A stretch of 9,354 bases of DNA from an uncultured Clostridia bacterium (GTDB lineage: Bacteria > Bacillota > Clostridia > Oscillospirales > CAG-272), in assembly GCA_947652805.1 (NCBI GenBank), contig CANTEM010000034.1, positions 1-9,354 on the forward strand, given 5' to 3'. Within the stretch, counting starts at the first letter, position 1. Every line of letters starts with the position of its first letter. The translations under genes were made by a program, and so were the position numbers. This document shows positions 1 to 3,598 of the stretch, piece by piece. The notes under the pieces are model-generated. The model did no database searches, was not told where the DNA came from, and worked only from the letters and a program-made list of their open reading frames with translations.

Positions 1-79
1 TTACTGCTCCGCCTGCCCATGGCTGCATATCCACGCATTGCAATAGTCTAAAAGAAACGATAACAGAAATCCCATTATC

Positions 80-601
80 ATGAGAACCTTTGACGTTAAG
101 TTCTATGCAAAGAACATTGTATGGGAACGGCTGAAAACCGGTGATCCGATTCCGGAAGTTATAACCAGACCCGGAGAAGAGCCGAGCACATTCAAGGCAA
201 CGATCAACGGTACAGTATATGAATATGCAGCTGGCACGGAAGTATCGCTGAATGCGGACGCTTTCTACCTGAAGGATGGAAACTGGGGCTATCGTTTTGA
301 AGCATGGACTGGTGATGTAGACGCTGTTGCAGATGTGAATGCGAATACAACTACATTTACAATGCCTGCAAAGGACGTAACAATTACACCAAAACATTAC
401 TTGGTCGGTGATGTTTCAGGTGTAGACGGAGTAGCAGACGGAGTAGTAGATGCTCTGGATGCATACCACATCATACAGATGTCAGTCAATAAGGAAACTC
501 CGACTTTGGTAGGCGATATTGCCGGAACCGGATCTGTTGACGCTATGAGTGTTTCCAATATTGCAGCGTATATTGTTGGTAAATATATTCCGACAAAATA
601 A
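80..601 (+). CDS. InlB-like repeat plus degenerate dockerin protein, probably a C-terminal fragment
   Basis: The 173-residue reading frame has two parts. Residues about 38-106 resemble a bacterial InlB-type/divergent B-repeat: a Gly-Thr-x-Val-x-Leu-x-Ala strand, an aromatic YRFEAWTGDV core at 71-80 and a closing TMPAKDVTITP at 94-104. Residues about 109-170 look like a type I dockerin with two GD(V/I)-led calcium loops (GDVSG at 110-114, GDIAG at 145-149), each followed by a short helix. Dockerins bind cohesins and attach extracellular enzymes to cellulosome-like scaffolds or the surface. Such proteins are secreted, yet this frame has no signal peptide and no good Shine-Dalgarno before the ATG at 80. 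An in-frame TAG at 44-46 blocks extension, while another frame is open from base 3 to a TGA overlapping the ATG (ATGA at 80-83). I infer either a frameshifted or truncated remnant of a larger gene, or a coupled downstream gene. The domain calls are moderately sure. The true start is not known, and no catalytic domain is visible here. Confidence 0.6.
   Translation: MRTFDVKFYAKNIVWERLKTGDPIPEVITRPGEEPSTFKATINGTVYEYAAGTEVSLNADAFYLKDGNWGYRFEAWTGDVDAVADVNANTTTFTMPAKDVTITPKHYLVGDVSGVDGVADGVVDALDAYHIIQMSVNKETPTLVGDIAGTGSVDAMSVSNIAAYIVGKYIPTK
422..445 (+). repeat. 12-bp tandem duplication inside dockerin loop 1
   Basis: Bases 422-433 (gtagacggagta) and 434-445 (gcagacggagta) match at 11 of 12 positions and are directly adjacent and in frame. 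They encode VDGV then ADGV at residues 115-122, inside the first calcium-binding loop. The next codons (VDAL) continue the same pattern. The duplication keeps the reading frame and makes the loop about five residues longer than the usual 12-residue dockerin loop. Confidence 0.7.
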
Positions 602-620
602 ATTAGGAAAATGGATCGTA

Positions 621-650
621 AAAACCGGAAGGCGTTTGCCTTCCGGTTTT
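621..650. terminator. Bidirectional intrinsic terminator between convergent genes
   Basis: Arms aaaaccggaaggc (621-633) and gccttccggtttt (638-650) are exact reverse complements: a 13-bp stem with a 4-base gttt loop. The T-tract on the plus strand continues to 651, and on the minus strand the A-run at 620-624 gives the matching T-tract. It sits 19 bases after the stop of the dockerin gene and 22 bases after the end of spoVAE on the opposite strand, so it can serve both convergent transcripts. Confidence 0.92.
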
Positions 651-672
651 TCTTATGCGCCTAATTTTTCGG

Positions 673-1041
673 TCACTGTTTTCTTTTATCACGGAAACAA
701 AGAGCAGTAAGCAGGCCGAAAATCAAAGCAGCAGCAATTCCGGCAGCTGCGGCGGTAATACCTCCTGTGAGTACGCCAAAAAGCCCCTTTTTTTCTACTT
801 CTTCACGAATCCCTTTTGCAATTAAATATCCAAAACCGGTAAGGGGCGTAGTTGCGCCGGCACCGGCAAAATCAATCAAGTATTTATAAATTCCGCATCC
901 GCCTAATATTACCCCTGCCACTACATAGGATACTAGGATCCGTGCAGGGGTAAGCTTAGTTTTATCAATCAGTATCTGTGCGATTACACATAACAGTCCG
1001 CCTATAATAAAGGCCCAGAGATAAGGTAAAATAATATCCAT
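673..1041 (-). CDS. spoVAE: Stage V sporulation protein AE (SpoVAE/SpoVAEb)
   Basis: This is an integral membrane subunit of the SpoVA channel, which carries Ca-dipicolinic acid into the forespore late in sporulation and out again at germination. It acts in the inner forespore membrane. The 122-residue length matches SpoVAEb of Bacillus. Family landmarks are visible: an N-terminal membrane helix with GGLLCVIAQ at 14-22, the DKTKLTPARILV stretch at 26-37, the signature FAGAGATTPLTGFG at 58-71, and a C-terminal hydrophobic helix (about 93-115) ending in a basic tail. The start is supported by aaggag 7 bases before the ATG. It is the last gene of the spoVAC-spoVAD-spoVAE operon, 33 bases after spoVAD, and is followed by the bidirectional terminator. 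It shares its AGAG...PxTGF core with SpoVAC, so the two are paralogues. Confidence in the family is very high. Confidence 0.95.
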   Translation of the reverse strand: MDIILPYLWAFIIGGLLCVIAQILIDKTKLTPARILVSYVVAGVILGGCGIYKYLIDFAGAGATTPLTGFGYLIAKGIREEVEKKGLFGVLTGGITAAAAGIAAALIFGLLTALCFRDKRKQ

Positions 1042-1074
1042 TGGTTGACTCCTTAAAATTTACAATTGCAGAAA

Positions 1075-2109
1075 TTACAATACATCTGCTGTAATACGAA
1101 CAAGATGCGCGATTCCGGGAATAGAAGAACCTTGCTGAATCGCTGTCGGATTCATCAGTGCGCCCGTTCCAATAAAAAGCATATTAGAAATTTGTCCGGT
1201 GCGAATGCCGCGCAAAGCTTGAGCGGCTAACACAACCGCACTGCAACCGCATCCGCTTCCTCCTGCATGCTTGTCCTGCCCTTCGCGGTCATATATAATC
1301 AGCCCGCCGTCACAGTGTACTGCCGATAGATCCAGACCTTCGGCGGCAGTCAGATCACATAAAATACTGCTGCCCTCGAATCCCAAATCTCCTGTCATAA
1401 TTATATCAAAATCAGCGGGCTGCATACCCGATTCCCGAAAATATCGCAGCAGCGTGTCTGCCGCAGCAGGTGCCATTGCTGCTCCCATATTGTTAGCGTC
1501 AGTGATACCGGCGTCAATAGATTTCCCGATTAGGGCTTCCGCAAGCATGGGAACCGGTTTCCCGCTATATTCCGTTTTTGAAAAGTCATCTTTACAGCTT
1601 GTTGTGATAAAAGCTGCGGAGCCTGTAACCGTCCACTGGGCAGTAGGCGCCCGCTGACCGCCGTATTCCAAAGGATACCGGAATTGCCGTTCTGCGGAGG
1701 CATTGTGAGAAGAGGAGACAGCCGCGCAGCGATCCATATGGGAAGAACAGAGAAGGGAGGATAAAAGTAAAGCTTCGGCAGCTGTAGAACAAGCGCCGAA
1801 CAAACCCAGAAAGGGTGTCTCAAAGCTGACCAATCCGTAAGAAGAACCGGCACATTGGTTGAGCAGATCTCCTGCAAGAAGGGCATTTATGTCTGTATCC
1901 TTCAATGCAGCATAATTGAGTGCCCTAGACAAGGCGAGACGCTGCATTTCACTTTCAGATTTTTCCCAAGTGTCGCAGCCAAAGGTATCCTCGGCATCTC
2001 CTACGATGTCAAAATATTCTCCGAGAGGCCCTTTTTTTTCATGCTGACCTACAACAGTGGCAGAAGAGAGTATATATACCGGTTTGGGTATCCGAATCAA
2101 ATTTTCCAT
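1075..2109 (-). CDS. spoVAD: Stage V sporulation protein AD (SpoVAD), dipicolinate-binding
   Basis: SpoVAD is the soluble, membrane-associated SpoVA component with a thiolase/ketoacyl-synthase-like fold. In Bacillus it binds dipicolinic acid directly and is needed for its uptake into spores. The 344-residue length is normal for the family. Visible landmarks are the GPLGEYFDIV segment at 27-36, the FGACSTAAEALLL segment at 104-116 with the thiolase-type Cys107, the SSHNASAERQFRYP region at 133-146, and a glycine/cysteine-rich GGSGCGCSAVVLA at 283-295 in the position typical of the second half of this fold. It lies 39 bases downstream of spoVAC and 33 bases upstream of spoVAE, so the three are probably one transcript. 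The ATG has an aaagga Shine-Dalgarno about 10 bases upstream. I see no frameshift or missing motif. Membrane association would depend on the neighbouring subunits, since it has no membrane helices of its own. Confidence 0.95.
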   Translation of the reverse strand: MENLIRIPKPVYILSSATVVGQHEKKGPLGEYFDIVGDAEDTFGCDTWEKSESEMQRLALSRALNYAALKDTDINALLAGDLLNQCAGSSYGLVSFETPFLGLFGACSTAAEALLLSSLLCSSHMDRCAAVSSSHNASAERQFRYPLEYGGQRAPTAQWTVTGSAAFITTSCKDDFSKTEYSGKPVPMLAEALIGKSIDAGITDANNMGAAMAPAAADTLLRYFRESGMQPADFDIIMTGDLGFEGSSILCDLTAAEGLDLSAVHCDGGLIIYDREGQDKHAGGSGCGCSAVVLAAQALRGIRTGQISNMLFIGTGALMNPTAIQQGSSIPGIAHLVRITADVL

Positions 2110-2148
2110 TTTATAATATTCCTTTACAAGGTTTTGAAAAAATTCTGT

Positions 2149-2595
2149 TTACTGCATAATCAGTGTGACAATATAATAAATAACACCATATACAGCACCC
2201 GCGGTTATGCCGTATAAAATAACCGGCCCCGCTATCGTGAAAATCTTTGCGCCGACTCCCAAAACAAAGCCCTCACCTTTGGCATCCAGAGCGGAAGAAG
2301 CGACTGCATTGGAAAATCCAGTAATGGGAACCAGCGTGCCGGCTCCTGCATGCTTGGCAATCCGGTCAAAGATGCCGATCCCGGTGAGCAAAGCGGCAAG
2401 AAAGATCAATGTTACCGATACCAGTGTGCTTGCATCCTCCTCTTTTAAAAACATCATATATAGTTCTTTCAGTCCCTGGGCAATCACACAGATCAGCCCG
2501 CCGTATAAGAATGCGCACACACAGTTTTTGGCGCAAGGGGATTTTTTTGCCCGGGCGTCGGCATATTTTTTATAGGAATTTTTATCCATTTGCAT
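2149..2595 (-). CDS. spoVAC: Stage V sporulation protein AC (SpoVAC), channel subunit
   Basis: SpoVAC is a polytopic inner-membrane protein of the spore SpoVA complex. In Bacillus it behaves as a mechanosensitive channel for dipicolinate release. From the chosen start it has 148 residues: a hydrophilic, lysine-rich N-terminus (about 1-20), a first helix containing YGGLICVIAQ at 31-40, a second helix at about 58-76, the family core KHAGAGTLVPITGFSNAVA at 81-99, and a C-terminal helix pair (about 116-146). The first possible ATG (2604) lies only one base after the gaaagga Shine-Dalgarno. The ATG at 2595 lies about 10 bases from it and is the better start, although the difference is only three residues. 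It is the first gene of the leftward operon. Three cysteines (21, 25, 27) lie just before the first helix, and I cannot say whether they matter. spoVAA/AB and spoVAF are not next to it, as is common in Clostridia. Confidence 0.94.
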   Translation of the reverse strand: MQMDKNSYKKYADARAKKSPCAKNCVCAFLYGGLICVIAQGLKELYMMFLKEEDASTLVSVTLIFLAALLTGIGIFDRIAKHAGAGTLVPITGFSNAVASSALDAKGEGFVLGVGAKIFTIAGPVILYGITAGAVYGVIYYIVTLIMQ

Positions 2596-2632
2596 CGTAT
2601 GCATTTCCTTTCAAAGCAAATTTGTCATGGAT

Positions 2633-2662
2633 TAGTATTTTCCAATTCAAACACTTTTAACC
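2633..2662 (-). promoter_or_regulatory. Weak candidate forespore (sigma-G-like) promoter for spoVA
   Basis: Reading the minus strand, AATACTA at 2639-2633 matches the sigma-G -10 pattern CATnnTA at all but the first fixed base. GGTTA at 2662-2658 is a partial match (3 of 5) to the -35 GYATR, with an 18-base spacer. The implied transcript would start near 2626, about 30 bases before the spoVAC start. spoVA operons are forespore-expressed in Bacillus, which is the main reason to look for this. The -35 match is poor, so this is only a suggestion. Confidence 0.25.
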
Positions 2663-2682
2663 GCCTGCTCATGAATATTTCA

Positions 2683-2711
2683 TTGACTTTCATATGCTGA
2701 TTGTGTATAAT
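2683..2711 (+). promoter_or_regulatory. Near-consensus sigma-A promoter for the zinc-ribbon gene leader
   Basis: TTGACT (2683-2688; 5 of 6) and TATAAT (2706-2711; 6 of 6) are separated by 17 bases, the optimum for the housekeeping sigma factor. Transcription should start near 2718, giving a leader of about 125 bases before the ATG at 2843. It points away from spoVAC, so the intergenic region is divergent. Confidence 0.85.
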
Positions 2712-2757
2712 GGTTAAAAAGAAGAGAAAAATGTTTTTATATATTGGAGGACTTGGC

Positions 2758-2859
2758 ATGAAATTGGAGAACCTCCTCTCCAAATTCAAGATTTTATGCC
2801 GTACTTTGCGCTTTGGCGCAAAGGAAAGAAAGGATTTTTGTTATGGCACTTTGGGATGA
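2758..2859 (+). CDS. 33-codon upstream ORF (possible leader peptide)
   Basis: An ATG at 2758 follows GGAGG (2746-2750) by 7 bases, the strongest Shine-Dalgarno/start pair in this part of the window. The frame runs 33 codons to TGA at 2857-2859. The product would be a basic, cysteine-containing peptide starting MKLENLLSKFKILCRTLRFG and ending in GTLG. I recognise no family. The frame overlaps the first 17 bases of the zinc-ribbon gene (ATG at 2843) in a different frame, so ribosomes translating it would run through that gene's ribosome binding site. This arrangement fits a leader peptide that couples or limits translation of the main gene. It could also be chance, as short ORFs are common. The argument for it rests on the ribosome binding site, the promoter just upstream and the two hairpins within it. 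Confidence 0.45.
   Translation: MKLENLLSKFKILCRTLRFGAKERKDFCYGTLG
2764..2783 (+). promoter_or_regulatory. Hairpin with anti-Shine-Dalgarno loop in the leader
   Basis: Arms ttggaga (2764-2770) and tctccaa (2777-2783) form a perfect 7-bp stem with loop acctcc (2771-2776). The loop bases CCTCC complement the uORF Shine-Dalgarno GGAGG at 2746-2750. The 3' arm could alternatively pair with ttggagg at 2744-2750, which contains that Shine-Dalgarno, with one G-U pair. The leader could therefore adopt open and closed forms. This is structure reasoning only. Confidence 0.45.
2804..2823 (+). promoter_or_regulatory. GC-rich hairpin just before the zinc-ribbon gene RBS
   Basis: Arms ctttgcgc (2804-2811) and gcgcaaag (2816-2823) form a perfect 8-bp stem with a tttg loop. 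It ends about 8 bases before the agga (2831-2834) ribosome binding site of the gene at 2843. It is followed by purines rather than a T-tract, so it is not an intrinsic terminator. Confidence 0.5.
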
Positions 2860-3253
2860 TATCGCAAAAAGCGCAAAGGATGCAGCAGCGTACACGATGA
2901 AAAAAACAGAGGAGCTTACATCTATTGCAAAGATCAAGATGTCGATTCGCAGTGAGGAAAACAATTTGGACAAATGCTTTTCCGAAATCGGTAGCCTGTA
3001 TTATGCATACCAGCGGGAGGGCGAGGATCACACATCGGAAATTGCAGCGCTTCTGATGGAAGCGGATCAGGTTCGTGAGAAAATCAAATGTTTGCGGGAT
3101 TCTCTTGCAAAATTGCAGAAAAGTGTGATTTGTCCGGGATGCAGCGCGCAGGTGACAACCGAGTATGATTTTTGTCCCCTGTGCGGCGCAAAGCTGAAAG
3201 AGGAAGCACCGCAGCAGGAGGAAGCGGACGATAAAACAGACGAAGAAGCGTAA
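2843..3253 (+). CDS. Small coiled-coil protein with C-terminal zinc ribbon
   Basis: The 136-residue protein has an N-terminal amphipathic/helical region (residues 1-35, MALWDDIAKSAKDAA...), a long helical and probably coiled-coil segment (about 36-93, rich in Glu, Lys and Leu), and a zinc ribbon formed by CPGC at 97-100 and CPLC at 111-114. It ends in an acidic tail (120-136). The paired CxxC knuckles with a 10-residue gap are typical of the short zinc-ribbon domains in many Firmicute proteins of unknown role. There is no signal peptide or membrane helix, so it is probably cytoplasmic. The ATG at 2843 is preceded by agga with an 8-base spacer. An upstream TTG at 2813 would add ten residues but would start inside the 2804-2823 hairpin and lacks a good ribosome site. 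It sits alone between a sigma-A promoter and the valS leader. Function is not known, and a link to spoVA or valS is not implied by position. Confidence 0.85.
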   Translation: MALWDDIAKSAKDAAAYTMKKTEELTSIAKIKMSIRSEENNLDKCFSEIGSLYYAYQREGEDHTSEIAALLMEADQVREKIKCLRDSLAKLQKSVICPGCSAQVTTEYDFCPLCGAKLKEEAPQQEEADDKTDEEA

Positions 3254-3262
3254 ATAAAAATG

Positions 3263-3294
3263 CATGCCGCACTTGACAAACAAGCTGCGGCATG
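3263..3294 (+). other. Long hairpin after the zinc-ribbon gene, overlapping the valS promoter
   Basis: catgccgca (3263-3271) pairs exactly with tgcggcatg (3286-3294). The stem continues inward with cttg/caag (3272-3275/3281-3284) past a single bulged C, leaving an acaaa loop. It could stop the upstream transcript, but the following plus-strand bases (ttacaattt) are a poor T-tract. The minus strand has a better T-run but no gene to terminate. The valS -35 box lies in the apical part of this hairpin. Confidence 0.55.
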
Positions 3295-3301
3295 TTACAA
3301 T
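3273..3301 (+). promoter_or_regulatory. Near-consensus sigma-A promoter for the T-box/valS transcript
   Basis: TTGACA (3273-3278; 6 of 6) and TACAAT (3296-3301; 5 of 6) are separated by exactly 17 bases. The start should be near 3308, just before the T-box stem I. Strong constitutive initiation followed by antitermination control is the usual layout for T-box aminoacyl-tRNA synthetase genes. Confidence 0.88.
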
Positions 3302-3307
3302 TTATAA

Positions 3308-3557
3308 AAATGTAACGGCTGTGAAGGGAAGAGTACTTCGCATGATCTGTTTTCAGAGAGCGGTAGGAAGCTGAAAATACCGCAGCAGGCAGCGTAGGAA
3401 GGTAGCCCCGGAGCTGCAAGACTGAACAATTAGTAGGTTTTGCCGTAGTCCCGCGTTATGGGAAAGGGAAATGTTTGTTTCCTATTGAGCGCGCCTTTTG
3501 GCGAATGCAGGTGGTACCGCGCATATTGCGTCCTGATCTTTGATCAGGACGTTTTTT
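3308..3557 (+). promoter_or_regulatory. T-box riboswitch, valine-specific (specifier GTA)
   Basis: This leader senses uncharged tRNA-Val and controls valS by transcription antitermination. Seen in order: the stem I base cggct (3316-3320) pairing with agctg (3412-3416); the AGAGTA motif at 3330-3335; an apical stem cggta/taccg (3361-3365/3378-3382) next to the CAGAGAG motif; the candidate specifier triplet GTA (Val) at 3402-3404 followed by a purine; a CCGCGTTATGGG stem-II-type element at 3451-3462; stem III gggaaa/tttcct (3466-3471/3478-3483); and the T-box sequence aggtggtaccgcg at 3509-3521. The T-box bases AGG and CGC can pair with CCT and GCG at the 5' arm of the terminator to make the antiterminator. 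The specifier agrees with the downstream valyl-tRNA synthetase gene, which is independent support. The long gap between genes (3254-3598) is explained by this element. Confidence 0.95.
3529..3557 (+). terminator. Conditional terminator of the valS T-box
   Basis: cgtcctgatc (3529-3538) and gatcaggacg (3542-3551) form a perfect 10-bp stem with a ttt loop, followed by six T residues (3552-3557). It begins eight bases after the T-box sequence, and its 5' arm is shared with the antiterminator, so charged tRNA should favour termination here. Confidence 0.93.
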
Positions 3558-3598
3558 ATTGCATATATTGTCAGTAAACAAGGAAGGATCGTGAAAAA

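Noticed and set aside
1..75. A 24-residue minus-strand ORF (ATG at 75-73, TAA at 3-1).
   Set aside because: Very short, with only a weak, distant purine stretch upstream and no recognisable family; length is within chance expectation.
3..83. Plus-strand frame open from the window edge to TGA at 81-83.
   Set aside because: About 26 open codons are expected often by chance and the peptide has no recognisable domain. Kept only as context for the start of the dockerin gene.
1530..2575. Several frames of 66-122 codons overlapping spoVAD and spoVAC on both strands.
   Set aside because: These are shadows of the real sporulation genes, with low-complexity or implausible composition and no ribosome sites.
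2596..2604. First in-frame ATG of spoVAC at 2604.
   Set aside because: The Shine-Dalgarno ends only one base before it, which is too close for initiation; the ATG at 2595 has workable spacing.
2813..2842. TTG start giving a 146-residue version of the zinc-ribbon protein.
   Set aside because: The TTG lies in the loop of the 2804-2823 hairpin with no suitable ribosome site, whereas the ATG at 2843 has agga at 8 bases.
3263..3294. Reading the long hairpin as a clear intrinsic terminator.
   Set aside because: The plus-strand sequence after it (ttacaattt) is not a proper T-tract. It is kept as a hairpin overlapping a promoter, with terminator function unproven.
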